Shown here: one piece after another, positions 52,020 to 61,077 of the stretch
Layout: each line of letters starts with the position of its first letter
Position numbering within the stretch: position 1 is the stretch's first letter
Assembly (NCBI RefSeq): GCF_002483225.1
Contig: NZ_DLHL01000042.1
Coordinates: forward strand, 62,001 to 126,000
Direction of reading: 5' to 3'
DNA: 64,000 nt
Origin: Gemmatimonas sp. UBA7669
GTDB lineage: Bacteria; Gemmatimonadota; Gemmatimonadetes; Gemmatimonadales; Gemmatimonadaceae
Program-made: the position numbers and the translations under genes
Notes under the pieces: model-generated
Databases searched by the model: none
Told to the model about the DNA's origin: nothing
What the model saw: only the letters and a program-made list of their open reading frames with translations

Positions 52020-52372
52020 AGACCGCACAGCAACTGATCGCCGAAGCGAAGGCGCAGATCACCGAAATCACCGCGCGTGAAGTGCAGGACGCGCTGGCCC
52101 GCGGCGAGTCGATCACCCTCATCGATATTCGCGAGCAAAACGAGTGGGCCATGGGTCACGCCGCACCCGCCGAGTATATCGGGCGTGGCGTACTCGAGAG
52201 TCAGATCGAGGCCAAGGTGCCACGTGACGCGCGCGTCGTGCTCATGTGCGCCAGTGGCAACCGCTCGGCCCTGGCCGCGCTGACGCTGCGCGACATGGGC
52301 TACCAGAACGTGGCGTCGTTGGCCGGCGGCTATCGCGACTGGGTGGCCAGCGGCGGCGCCGTCGCCGAGTGA
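52016..52372 (+). CDS. Rhodanese-like domain protein
   Basis: 118 aa, overlapping the carboxypeptidase stop by 4 bp and the Nudix start by 4 bp. A single rhodanese domain: LIDIREQNEWAMGHAAPAEYI, with the active-site loop VVLMCASGNRSALAALTL (Cys at about residue 80). The CxxGxR loop indicates sulfurtransferase activity; the donor is unknown. It has no signal peptide. Confidence 0.92.
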   Translation: MKTAQQLIAEAKAQITEITAREVQDALARGESITLIDIREQNEWAMGHAAPAEYIGRGVLESQIEAKVPRDARVVLMCASGNRSALAALTLRDMGYQNVASLAGGYRDWVASGGAVAE

Positions 52373-52983
52373 GGTCGTTGGGACTCGAGCGTGACCTGCG
52401 ACAGGCGGACATTGCCCGTCTGTCGCAGCGCTTGCTGACGCGCGAGCCCTTGGACGCCACTACCGTCGCCGACACCAGTCGGCGTCTGGCGGCCGTGGCG
52501 GCGGTGCTGCGCGTGGCTGACGAGGTGCCGGAGCTGCTGTTCATCCGGCGCGCTGACAAGGATGGCGACCCGTGGAGCGGCCACATGGCCTTTCCGGGCG
52601 GTCGTTTCGAGCCGCATGATGACTCGCTCGAGACCACGGCCATTCGGGAGACGCGCGAAGAGTTGTCGCTCGACCTCAGGCAGGGGCAACTGCTCGGGCG
52701 ACTCGATGATCTCGCGCCGCAGAACCCCACGTTGCCGCCGCTCATCATCCGTCCGTTCGTGGCGGTGGTGGCGCCCGATGTCACCTTCGTGCCGAACGTG
52801 GAAGTCGCGGCCACGTACTGGGTACCGCTCAACGCGCTGCGTGACGACACCGCACGTGCGGAACACATTCTGTCGGTAGACGGTGTTCGTGCGCGGTTTC
52901 CGGGATACCGCGTGGCCGAGCATGTGGTCTGGGGACTGACCGAACGCATCGTGCGTCAATTGCTCTCCCTCATTGATCAGTAG
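52369..52983 (+). CDS. Nudix hydrolase, CoA-pyrophosphatase-like
   Basis: 204 aa from GTG 52369 (GTGA overlap with the rhodanese stop). The Nudix box is GGRFEPHDDSLETTAIRETREEL, with REtrEE intact. The preceding DGDPWSGHMAFPGGR is the NUDT7/YeaB CoA-diphosphatase signature. It probably cleaves CoA or related disulfides to phosphopantetheine. The last 11 bp overlap a frame of the next gene, but that gene is better started at GTG 53024. Confidence 0.88.
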   Translation: MRSLGLERDLRQADIARLSQRLLTREPLDATTVADTSRRLAAVAAVLRVADEVPELLFIRRADKDGDPWSGHMAFPGGRFEPHDDSLETTAIRETREELSLDLRQGQLLGRLDDLAPQNPTLPPLIIRPFVAVVAPDVTFVPNVEVAATYWVPLNALRDDTARAEHILSVDGVRARFPGYRVAEHVVWGLTERIVRQLLSLIDQ

Positions 52984-53023
52984 TCGCGCTCTCGTTCTCT
53001 CCCACCGTTCGCGAGGTTCCGTC

Positions 53024-54835
53024 GTGAAACGCACTTCACTCCCCAGTGTGCGCCCTCAGCTGAGTCATCACGTGCCGCCGCGCGCGCGTCGCCTGCGCGC
53101 GTCGCTCGTTGCGCTGTGCGCCAGCGCAGCGCTTGCCTCCTGCGCTTCGTCTTCGCGAGTGGACGACCGCATCTCGCCCATGGCCGGCAAGCGTGCGGAA
53201 GGACAGCGCGGCATGGTGGCCGCATCGCACCCGGACGCGGCTGCTGCTGGTGCGCAGATCCTCGCGCAGGGTGGCAATGCCGTGGACGCGTTTGTCGCCA
53301 CGGCCTTTGCGCTCTCCGTGACGGACATTTCGCAGACGGGGCTCGGCGGAGGTGGCGCCATGACGTACTACAACGCCAAGACACGTCGCGCCGAACATCT
53401 GTCGTTCTATCCGCGCAGCGGCGCCGATCCGGCATGGGCGCGGCCTGAACCCGCGGGGACGCGGGCGGTGGGCCGTGCTGCTGCCACGCCGGGCATGGTG
53501 GCGGGTTTGCTCGAAGCGCACGCCAAGTGGGGCAAGCTCACGCGCGCCCAGGTCATGGCTCCGGCCATGCGCCTTGCACGCGAAGGGTTCATTGTTTCGC
53601 CGTTGCTGGCGCGCACCATTGCCAGCTCCCGCGCCAAGCTGCAGGCGGACGCGGAAGCGGCCGCGCTGTTTCTGCCCAACGGTCAACCGCTGCGGCCCGG
53701 CGACCTGCTCGTGCAGCCGCAACTCGCGGCAACCTTCGACCAGATTCTCGCGCAGGGGCGCGATGGGTTCTACCGCGGACGTGTTGCGGAGGCGCTGGCG
53801 GGCAAGGTGCAGTCCCTCGGTGGACTGATCAGCGCGGGTGATATGGCGGCCTATCCCGTGGCCAGCATGCGTCCGCTCTGTGCACCGTGGCGGCAATTCA
53901 CCGTGCTGGGCGCGCCGCCGCCAATGGGCGGCGCTGTCGTGCTGCAGATGTTGCAGATGGCCGAGTACAGCGGGGTGGCCACGGCGGGCGGGTTCACGAA
54001 TTCGCCTGAGGCCGTGGTGCGCATGGCGGACATCATGCGTCTGGGCAACGCTGACGGTTATCGCTGGCGTGGCGATCCGTTCTCGCTGCGTGTGCCGGCG
54101 CGCGGCATGACGCATCCCACCTATGCGCAGGAACGTGCGCAGCAGGTTGGTGCAGCCATGCCCGATACCGCGCGGGCCGGCAATGCTGTTGCGCTGGACT
54201 CGGCCACGGTGCCCTCGGTGTGTCAGCGCTTCGAACCATATCCGGCCTCGGTTGCCGGTGTGGCGCCAGCGGACGCGCCGGCAGACGCGGCCGAGGGGGA
54301 GAGCTTCACCTCGCACCTGGCGGTCGTGGACGCGGAGGGCAACGCCGTGTCCGCGACGACCACCGTGGGAGTCCTGTTTGGTTCCGGCGTGTACACCGGC
54401 GGATTCTTTCTCAACTCCTCGGCGAGCAACTTCGATGCCCGCACGCGTGGCGTGAATCGCTATGCCAACAGCACCATGTCTCCGACGGTCATTCTCGAGG
54501 GAGACAAGGTGCGACTGGTCATTGGTGCGGCCGGTTCCCAGTATATCCAGCCGGCCATTACGCAGGTCACGCTGCGTACACTGGCCTTTGGTGAAGACCC
54601 CTTCGTGGCCATCGCCGCGCCGCGCATTCATGCCAGCGCCAACAGCACCGACGTGGAAGTGGAGCCGGGTTTCACGTCGGCAGTGTACCAGGCGCTGGTG
54701 GCGCGCGGCTACAAGACGGTGAGTCGCGTGGCGGACATCACGTTTGGCGGCGTGCATGGCGTGTATGTCGCGCCCAATGGCCGGCGCATTGGTATTGCCG
54801 ATCCGCGCCGCGACGGCGTCGCCGTCGGCAACTGA
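53024..54835 (+). CDS. ggt: Gamma-glutamyltransferase, lipoprotein
   Basis: 603 aa from GTG 53024 with GAGG 6 nt upstream; ATG 52973 would overlap the Nudix gene. Lipobox LASC after an Arg-rich n-region. The catalytic Thr that becomes the N-terminus of the small subunit is Thr429 in SFTSHLAVVD, and the small subunit contains NSSASNFD and GAAGSQYIQPAI. The large subunit opens with GMVAASHPDAAAAGAQILAQGGNAVDA. It hydrolyses or transfers gamma-glutamyl groups from glutathione in the periplasm. It ends the dat-ldcA-rhodanese-Nudix run. Confidence 0.93.
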   Translation: MKRTSLPSVRPQLSHHVPPRARRLRASLVALCASAALASCASSSRVDDRISPMAGKRAEGQRGMVAASHPDAAAAGAQILAQGGNAVDAFVATAFALSVTDISQTGLGGGGAMTYYNAKTRRAEHLSFYPRSGADPAWARPEPAGTRAVGRAAATPGMVAGLLEAHAKWGKLTRAQVMAPAMRLAREGFIVSPLLARTIASSRAKLQADAEAAALFLPNGQPLRPGDLLVQPQLAATFDQILAQGRDGFYRGRVAEALAGKVQSLGGLISAGDMAAYPVASMRPLCAPWRQFTVLGAPPPMGGAVVLQMLQMAEYSGVATAGGFTNSPEAVVRMADIMRLGNADGYRWRGDPFSLRVPARGMTHPTYAQERAQQVGAAMPDTARAGNAVALDSATVPSVCQRFEPYPASVAGVAPADAPADAAEGESFTSHLAVVDAEGNAVSATTTVGVLFGSGVYTGGFFLNSSASNFDARTRGVNRYANSTMSPTVILEGDKVRLVIGAAGSQYIQPAITQVTLRTLAFGEDPFVAIAAPRIHASANSTDVEVEPGFTSAVYQALVARGYKTVSRVADITFGGVHGVYVAPNGRRIGIADPRRDGVAVGN

Positions 54836-54843
54836 CGCGATAC

Positions 54844-54880
54844 CGCCGACGTCGGGCCCAGCGCGGGCCCGGCGTCGGCG
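54844..54880. terminator. 16-bp bidirectional hairpin
   Basis: Arms 54844-54859 and 54865-54880 pair fully apart from one T-G wobble, around a 5-nt loop. It lies between the convergent ggt and LAL regulator genes. Confidence 0.8.
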
Positions 54881-54881
54881 C

Positions 54882-57800
54882 TCAGTGTTGTGATGGCGAG
54901 AGGTCGTCGTGCAGTCCATGCTCGCGGGCGAGGTCGCCAAGACCGGTGCGATCACGCACGCCCACCTTGCCGAACACATTGGCGAGGTGTGTGCCCGCGG
55001 TGCGCGCCGTAATGCCAAGCGCGGCGCCGATTTCCTTGTTGGAAAGCCGGCGGGCCACGAGCCGCACGATGTCGAGTTCGCGTGCGGTGAGGGCAGCGAA
55101 CGGTGAGTCCGTGCGTGCCGGTACGGTGCCGGAAGGCGCGGCCGACACACCACCCGCGCGCGGAATGGCCGCCTGTGCGTTCGAGAGCGCGCCCAGCTCG
55201 CTGAGCAGTGCGCGAGCCATGTTGACCGAAGGTGCAGCGTCGAGCGACTCAAACACTGACAGCGCCGCACGCGCTTCATGCACAGCATCCGTGCTGGCGC
55301 CTCGCGTCTTGTGCATGACGGCCAAACGAAGTCGGGCCGTGGCCGCGTCAAACGGATAGGGGACGGCCTCGAGCTGGTTGATGGCGTCGTGCAACGCATC
55401 AACGGCTTCAGCCATGTGGCCAACCTGCATGGCCAGTTCGCCATCGATGACACGAACCCAGGCCGTGCCCACGGCATGGGAAAGACGGGACGCGTCACTG
55501 GCCAGTCGATCACGAAGACGGCGCAGTGTGGCATGATCGCGCAGCTCGAGGGCGACCATGGCCATGGTGGGCAGCAAGCGATGTACCGCCCAGGCGATGT
55601 AGCCTGTGCTATCGGCCAGCGCGAGCGCGCGCTCGCCCAGCGCGAGCGCTTCACGATGTGCACCGCGCGCATGCAGCAGGCGGGTGCGGGCCACAAAGGC
55701 CGGCAGAATACCGTGCACCTCGAACGGCCGGTGTGCATCGGCCAAGGCGGCACCGGACACCTCCCAGGCCTCGTCCACCAGACGCGCGGCGGCATCCAGC
55801 TGTCCGCGCTGCAGCAGGATGCCGCTCACCCAATGGGCCATGCGCGAGACAATGGTGGACTGTTCGAGCATGCGAGCCAACACCAGGCCGCGATCGCCGT
55901 CTGCGAGTGCACGCTGCCATTCCCCGGTCCCGGCGCGGTACTCGAGCATCACCTCGAGCGTGCGCAGCTCCAACAGGGGTGAGGCAAGCTGCCGGGCCAG
56001 CTGCTCGGCGGCCGCGAGGTGCTGACCGAGTGCCGTGGTATTGGAGGTGAGACCAGCCAGCACGGCGGCGGCCCAATGCGCCGACCATTGCAGATTGGGT
56101 TCCCCAGTGGCCTCGGCGTGCTGCACCGCGGCGCGGGCATGGGTCCACGCGCGATGCGCCGGGCCCGTCCAGATATGCAGCATGAGCTGCATGCGGTGCG
56201 CGCGGGCGAGCAACAGCATGTCGCTGCTGGCCTCCGCGGCGGCCAGCGCATCACGCACGTCGCTTTTGGCGGCGTCCACCAGCCCAAGCGCCTGACGGCA
56301 GTCGCTGCGAGCCAGCAAGGCGCGGCCATGCAATACGCGGTCGCCGGTTTGTGCGGCCAGCGCGCAGGCAATGTCGAAGTGTCCCAGTGCTTCTTCCCGT
56401 CGCGCGAGTCCCTGCAGCGATAGGCCGATGCGGCGCTCCGCCATGGCACGGGCGCGGGTGTCGCCGCGGGCCGCGGCCAGATCGCGGGCCCGCATGTTGA
56501 GCTGTGCAGCGCGCTGGTAGTCGGGGAGTCGCCGATACACCCGGGCCAGGTCGTCCACGAGCGCCGCCAAAGTCTCAGGCGTGGTGGCATGTGGATCTCG
56601 ATCTGCGCGGTCGAGCGCCGCCTGGAGAAAGGCGGCGCCCTCCCGACGCGCGCGCCGCGATACGGCACGCAGCCCGGCATCGATCAGCCAGGGGATGGCA
56701 CGTCCCGAGTCACGGTCCGGATCGGCCTGCATCCAGTGTGCTGCCACGGCTTCGACGTCTGGTGCGGACAGTCCTTCGAGCGTCCGCGCAATCAGAGCAT
56801 GCCAGCGACGGACCTGCACGAGGCCGATGCGCTGCAACAGCGCCAACTGCAAGAGTGGATGGGAAAACTCGTAGCTGATCTCGGGTCCCTGTGCCCGATC
56901 AAGCACGAGGCGCTCGTGACGCAGACGATCAAGCGTACGCTCGGTCTGTGCTGGGTCCCAACCCATCACTTCGCGCGTGCACGCCAGCACCAGATCGTGT
57001 GTGGCGCTGCTGCCGGCCACAGACAGGAGCTCGGCCAACTGACGTGCCTCGCCGTCCAGTCGAGCCAGTCGCGCCTCCATGACCTCGTGCAGCGAGGGCG
57101 GCAGTTGCACGTGCGCGGCCTGCCAGCCCACCCACTCACCGGCGTCTTCGCGCAGGGCGTGACGACGCATGAGTTCTTCGAGTATCTGCTCCACGAAGAA
57201 CGGATTGCCGCGCGCCACGGCCTGAAGGCGTTGCACGAGCGGTGCGCAGGTGGCAGTGCTGACTGCAAAGCGCCTGGCCACCATGTCCTGCACAGCACTG
57301 GATGCCAGTGGTGGCAGCGTCAACTCCAGCACCGCCTGATGGGAACGCAGCGAGCGCAAGGCGGTGCGCAGGCTGTCGGGCAGCGGCACATCGGTTTCGT
57401 TCCAACTCGCCACAAGGACAACGCGCAATGAGTGAATCTGCCGGCCGAGATAGTGCAATAGTTCAATCGTCGCATGGTCAGCCCACTGCAGATTCTCGAG
57501 TGTGAGCAGGAGAGGTTGCCGATCACCCAGCGCCTTGAGACAGGCCAGTACGCTGGCGTGCAATCGCACGCGCTGCTCAGCCGCTGGGCTGTAGTCCAGT
57601 ACGGCGTGATCGCCATGGTTGCCGCGCGCGAGCAGACTGGGGGCGAGTGCCGCCAGCACGGCCGAGCTGCCACGTGTGAGCCGCGTGACGATGGCGGCAT
57701 CGAGCGCAGACAGGACCGGTGTGAGCGCGTCGGCAAAGGGCGCATACGGGATGGCCGTCTCGAGCGGATAGGCGCGGCCCGTGGCACAGCACAGGCCTTC

Positions 57801-57962
57801 CTGCGCGGCATGCCGCTGCACCTCCTGCATGAGACGTGTCTTGCCCACACCACCGTCGCCCGACAGGAACACCAGTCGCCCCTGGCCACCCGTGACTTCA
57901 CGAATGGCGGTGTGCAGCTGCGCGAGTTCCGTGTCCCGTCCAACGAAGGGCAGCGTATGCAT
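54882..57962 (-). CDS. LAL-type (MalT-like) ATPase regulator with LuxR HTH
   Basis: 1026 aa. An N-terminal AAA/NTPase domain has Walker A GDGGVGKT (35-42) and LLTLENLQWADHA as Walker B. A long helical TPR-like region (about 400-900) follows. The C-terminal LuxR HTH (LTARELDIVRLVARRLSNKEIGAALGITARTAGTHLANVF) occupies the last 65 residues. Large ATP-binding LuxR regulators act as ligand-gated activators. The start codon is 3 bp from the stop of the outer-membrane protein gene, so it is downstream in that operon. Confidence 0.93.
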   Translation of the reverse strand: MHTLPFVGRDTELAQLHTAIREVTGGQGRLVFLSGDGGVGKTRLMQEVQRHAAQEGLCCATGRAYPLETAIPYAPFADALTPVLSALDAAIVTRLTRGSSAVLAALAPSLLARGNHGDHAVLDYSPAAEQRVRLHASVLACLKALGDRQPLLLTLENLQWADHATIELLHYLGRQIHSLRVVLVASWNETDVPLPDSLRTALRSLRSHQAVLELTLPPLASSAVQDMVARRFAVSTATCAPLVQRLQAVARGNPFFVEQILEELMRRHALREDAGEWVGWQAAHVQLPPSLHEVMEARLARLDGEARQLAELLSVAGSSATHDLVLACTREVMGWDPAQTERTLDRLRHERLVLDRAQGPEISYEFSHPLLQLALLQRIGLVQVRRWHALIARTLEGLSAPDVEAVAAHWMQADPDRDSGRAIPWLIDAGLRAVSRRARREGAAFLQAALDRADRDPHATTPETLAALVDDLARVYRRLPDYQRAAQLNMRARDLAAARGDTRARAMAERRIGLSLQGLARREEALGHFDIACALAAQTGDRVLHGRALLARSDCRQALGLVDAAKSDVRDALAAAEASSDMLLLARAHRMQLMLHIWTGPAHRAWTHARAAVQHAEATGEPNLQWSAHWAAAVLAGLTSNTTALGQHLAAAEQLARQLASPLLELRTLEVMLEYRAGTGEWQRALADGDRGLVLARMLEQSTIVSRMAHWVSGILLQRGQLDAAARLVDEAWEVSGAALADAHRPFEVHGILPAFVARTRLLHARGAHREALALGERALALADSTGYIAWAVHRLLPTMAMVALELRDHATLRRLRDRLASDASRLSHAVGTAWVRVIDGELAMQVGHMAEAVDALHDAINQLEAVPYPFDAATARLRLAVMHKTRGASTDAVHEARAALSVFESLDAAPSVNMARALLSELGALSNAQAAIPRAGGVSAAPSGTVPARTDSPFAALTARELDIVRLVARRLSNKEIGAALGITARTAGTHLANVFGKVGVRDRTGLGDLAREHGLHDDLSPSQH

Positions 57963-57965
57963 GGA

Positions 57966-59066
57966 TCAGAAGGCCTGATTGAATCCGATGTAGAGCCCCG
58001 AGGCGCCGCTTCGCCCTCGAGCGTAGTCTACACGGATTGCCGTGCGCTGCACGGCATCCAGCTGCAGGCGCAATCCGGCGCCGTACGTGGGCAATGGCAG
58101 TGCGCCTGGCAGGTCGGGAAGGTGTGATGCCACTGCGCCCAGTCCAGCGAATGCCACCGCGCCCACGCGCTTCCTGATCGGGCTGCGATACTCCATTTGC
58201 GACGCAATGAGCCAGTGTTCACGATAACGGCCACGCGCATATCCGCGCAGTATGTCGCCGCCGCCCGCGAGCGCGAGTTGGTCAAACGGCGCGCCGCCCG
58301 AGGTTCCGACAACAAGCGCCTGCACGGCAAGCACCTGGCCGTGGCCGATTGGCACGTGCCGCCGGGTGTCGACGCGCAGTCGCTGGTAATCGAAGGCCGC
58401 GCCTGGCAGCGAGGTAGTCAGGCTCCATTGTGTGACGCCACCGGAACGCGGTGCGAAGAGGCCGTCGCGTGAGTCATGCAACACACCAAAACTTGCCTCC
58501 GCGATGCGTCCACCGTCCGAACCGACGGGCAGTGGCTGCGCGACCAGCGCGCGCACCGCGTCGCCATTCTGAATGGATTGCTGCATCCAGCGAAGGCCTG
58601 CCGTGCCATACCAGGCCCCGCGGACTCGCCGTTGCACCGTGAATACCGCTTCCAGACTGCGCGAAGCGTATTGCATGCCCGTGTCGCTGGTGGAGCGGTC
58701 TCCAATGCCGTGGTAGGGCATGGGAAAGCGCTGCCAGGCCAGCAACCCGTGCCAGCGCCAGGTGTTGTGGGCGGTCCAGCGTTCGCCTTCTGCACTGGCA
58801 CGCATCTGTCCTTGGGTGGAGCGCACGATCGTGGCCACGAGGGCCGTGGGCCGTGCGTGCTCCGATGGTGGAGGTTCATACACCCCGAGCACGGTGGCGC
58901 CCAACTGCAGGCCCGTTTCGGGAGAGGAGCCGATGGCGGGTAGCGGTTGCAGCCGACGGCGTCCTCCCGGCGACTCACTGTGTGCGTCTTGAGCCCCGGC
59001 GGCACGGCACATCATGGATAGCGCTCCGATGAGGGACAACAGGGCGCGGCGGCATATGCGGGACAT
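57966..59066 (-). CDS. Outer-membrane beta-barrel protein (Omp85 surface-antigen-like)
   Basis: 366 aa. Signal peptide to about residue 25 (RAAGAQ). It reads as alternating amphipathic strands and ends in IGFNQAF, a C-terminal Phe as recognised by the BAM machinery. FDQLALAGGGDILRGYARGRYRE resembles the RGY/LRGY signature of the Omp85/TamA barrel (Bac_surface_Ag). There are no POTRA domains, so it is a barrel-only member. It is co-transcribed with the LAL regulator and divergent from mntH. Confidence 0.85.
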   Translation of the reverse strand: MSRICRRALLSLIGALSMMCRAAGAQDAHSESPGGRRRLQPLPAIGSSPETGLQLGATVLGVYEPPPSEHARPTALVATIVRSTQGQMRASAEGERWTAHNTWRWHGLLAWQRFPMPYHGIGDRSTSDTGMQYASRSLEAVFTVQRRVRGAWYGTAGLRWMQQSIQNGDAVRALVAQPLPVGSDGGRIAEASFGVLHDSRDGLFAPRSGGVTQWSLTTSLPGAAFDYQRLRVDTRRHVPIGHGQVLAVQALVVGTSGGAPFDQLALAGGGDILRGYARGRYREHWLIASQMEYRSPIRKRVGAVAFAGLGAVASHLPDLPGALPLPTYGAGLRLQLDAVQRTAIRVDYARGRSGASGLYIGFNQAF

Positions 59067-59126
59067 GGCAGGCGGGGTTGGGGACAGGTGTCGCCTGCAT
59101 GGTGCGACGTATCGGCGCGCCTGTCG

Positions 59127-59144
59127 CTACGTCACATGACGTAG
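59127..59144. promoter_or_regulatory. Perfect palindrome CTACGTCA-CA-TGACGTAG
   Basis: Arms 59127-59134 and 59137-59144 are exact 8-bp inverted repeats with a 2-bp centre. It lies between the divergent outer-membrane protein and mntH starts, 61 bp upstream of the former. It is a candidate dimer-binding operator; the protein is unknown. Confidence 0.65.
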
Positions 59145-59194
59145 ACCGGAGGTGACGTGCACTGCCGCCGGCCGTGCGCTCCCGAATGGTGGGC

Positions 59195-59223
59195 TTGCCA
59201 CAATCTTTAGGTGACACTAAATA
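59195..59223 (+). promoter_or_regulatory. mntH promoter with overlapping DtxR/MntR-type operator
   Basis: -35 TTGCCA (59195-59200), 17-bp spacer, -10 TAAATA (59218-59223). An inverted repeat TTTAGGTGACACTAAA (59206-59221, arms TTTAG/CTAAA) covers the spacer and -10. The third gene of the operon is a DtxR-family regulator, the natural candidate to bind here when metal-loaded. The -10 ends 6 bp before ATG 59230, so the mRNA should be leaderless. Confidence 0.65.
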
Positions 59224-59229
59224 TTGGCC

Positions 59230-60627
59230 ATGCAGCAACCGAATCATGAAATTCCCGGGGACGTCGGCCGCGAGTCCTCTCCACGGTCGTCGCCCGCGGC
59301 ACCGGAACCCGGCTGGCGGCGGGCCCGCCTCGCGCCATCGCTCGCCGAGGTGCACCGCTCGGTGGAGGTCAACGGCGCGACCTGGTTCCGCAAGTTGCTG
59401 GCCTTTGCGGGACCCGGATATCTGGTGGCGGTGGGCTACATGGACCCCGGCAACTGGGCCACCGATCTCGCCGGCGGCTCGCGCTTCGGCTACGCCCTGC
59501 TGTCGGTCATTCTGCTGTCCAACCTGATGGCCGTGCTCTTGCAGGGATTGGCCTCCAAGCTGGGCATCGTGACGGGGCGGGATCTCGCGCAGGCCTGCCG
59601 CGATCACTACTCACCGCGCGTGGCCTTTTCGCTCTGGGTGCTCTGCGAGCTGGCCATTGCGGCCTGTGATCTGGCCGAGGTCATTGGTACCGCCATCGCC
59701 CTCAACCTGCTGTTCGACATCCCGCTGCCCTGGGGCATTGCCATCACCGCCCTCGACGTGATGATCGTGCTCTGGCTGCAGAATCGCGGTTTCCGCATGC
59801 TCGAGGCCCTGGTCATTGCGCTCGTGGCCGTGGTTGGCGGGTGTTTTGTGTTCGAGTTGTTCATTTCGCGACCCGACCTCGGCGCGGTGGCCCGCGGCTT
59901 CGTGCCCACCAGCGAAATTGTGCGGAACCCCGAGATGCTCTACATCGCGATTGGCATTCTCGGTGCCACCGTCATGCCGCACAATCTCTACCTGCACTCG
60001 TCCATCGTGCAGACGCGCAAGTATGAGGAGAGCGCCGAAGGCAAGCGTGAAGCAGTGCGCTTTGCCTTCCTCGACTCCACCATTGCCCTCACGTTTGCGC
60101 TCTTCATCAACGCCGCCATTCTCATCGTCGCGGCGGCCACTTTCCATACGTCCGGCAATACGCAGGTCGCTGAAATTCAGGACGCCTATCAACTGCTCAC
60201 GCCGCTGCTCGGGGTGGCCGGTGCCAGCGCCGTCTTCGCATTGGCCCTGCTGGCCAGTGGTCAGAACTCCACACTCACCGGTACGCTCGCGGGCCAGATC
60301 GTGATGGAGGGATTCCTTGACCTCCGTATCCGGCCCTGGTTGCGTCGTCTCATTACGCGCGCGATTGCCATCGTGCCGGCGGCCATCGTTGCGATAATTT
60401 ACGGGGAAAGTGGAACGGCCAAGTTGCTGGTGTTCAGTCAGGTCGTGCTCTCACTGCAGTTGTCGTTCGCGGTGTTCCCTCTCGTGCGCTTCACGTCCGA
60501 CCGGGTCAAGATGGGTGAGTTCGTCAATTCGCCAGCCCTGCGTTTCAGCGCCTACGGGGTGGCGACAGTCATCGCCTCCCTGAACGTGTGGCTGCTGGTC
60601 CAGACGGTGAAGGAGTGGCTGACCTGA
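59230..60627 (+). CDS. mntH: Nramp-family divalent metal transporter
   Basis: 465 aa from ATG 59230. Metal-site motifs are intact: MDPGNWAT in TM1 (about residue 73) and VMPHNLYLHSS in TM6. About eleven TM helices follow a 45-residue hydrophilic N-terminus. It imports Mn2+ (possibly Fe2+) with protons. The operon runs mntH, universal stress protein (TGATG overlap), DtxR/MntR regulator, which fits manganese homeostasis. Confidence 0.95.
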   Translation: MQQPNHEIPGDVGRESSPRSSPAAPEPGWRRARLAPSLAEVHRSVEVNGATWFRKLLAFAGPGYLVAVGYMDPGNWATDLAGGSRFGYALLSVILLSNLMAVLLQGLASKLGIVTGRDLAQACRDHYSPRVAFSLWVLCELAIAACDLAEVIGTAIALNLLFDIPLPWGIAITALDVMIVLWLQNRGFRMLEALVIALVAVVGGCFVFELFISRPDLGAVARGFVPTSEIVRNPEMLYIAIGILGATVMPHNLYLHSSIVQTRKYEESAEGKREAVRFAFLDSTIALTFALFINAAILIVAAATFHTSGNTQVAEIQDAYQLLTPLLGVAGASAVFALALLASGQNSTLTGTLAGQIVMEGFLDLRIRPWLRRLITRAIAIVPAAIVAIIYGESGTAKLLVFSQVVLSLQLSFAVFPLVRFTSDRVKMGEFVNSPALRFSAYGVATVIASLNVWLLVQTVKEWLT

Positions 60628-61067
60628 TGTACACACGCATTCTCGTGCCACTCGAGCACTCCAGCTACGATGGCGTCATCGTGGACCACGTGCGTCGGCT
60701 GGCGACGCTCTGTCAATCGTCGCTGGTGCTGATCCACGTGGCCGATGGGTGGGCCGCGCGACATCAGCGTTCCCTGCAGTTGCGCGAGTCGGAGGAGATG
60801 CGTGCCGATCGCGAGTACATCGAGCAGTGGTGTGCCACGTTGCGTGCCGAGGGCTTTGAAACGGAGTCCATTCTGGCTGGTGGTGATCCGGCTACGGAAA
60901 TCGCCTCGGCGGCCGAGCGTGAGGCCTGTGACCTGATTGCCATGGCCGTACACGGACACAAGGGTCTGCAGGACGTGTTGTATGGCACCACGGCAAACGG
61001 CGTACGGCACAAGACCATGGTGCCCGTCTTGATGGTGCGGGGTCCCGCTGGCGGCCGCCCGCGCTGA
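60627..61067 (+). CDS. Universal stress protein in the mntH operon
   Basis: 146 aa from ATG 60627, sharing bases with the mntH stop. UspA fold: ILVPLEHSSYDGVIVDHVRRL at the start and the nucleotide-binding end VHGHKGLQDVLYGTTANGVRHKTMVPVLMVRG (G-2x-G-9x-G variant, with T in place of S). It probably binds ATP. It is between a transporter and its regulator, and its role there is unknown. Confidence 0.9.
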   Translation: MYTRILVPLEHSSYDGVIVDHVRRLATLCQSSLVLIHVADGWAARHQRSLQLRESEEMRADREYIEQWCATLRAEGFETESILAGGDPATEIASAAEREACDLIAMAVHGHKGLQDVLYGTTANGVRHKTMVPVLMVRGPAGGRPR

Positions 61068-61077
61068 TCTTTCGTCC

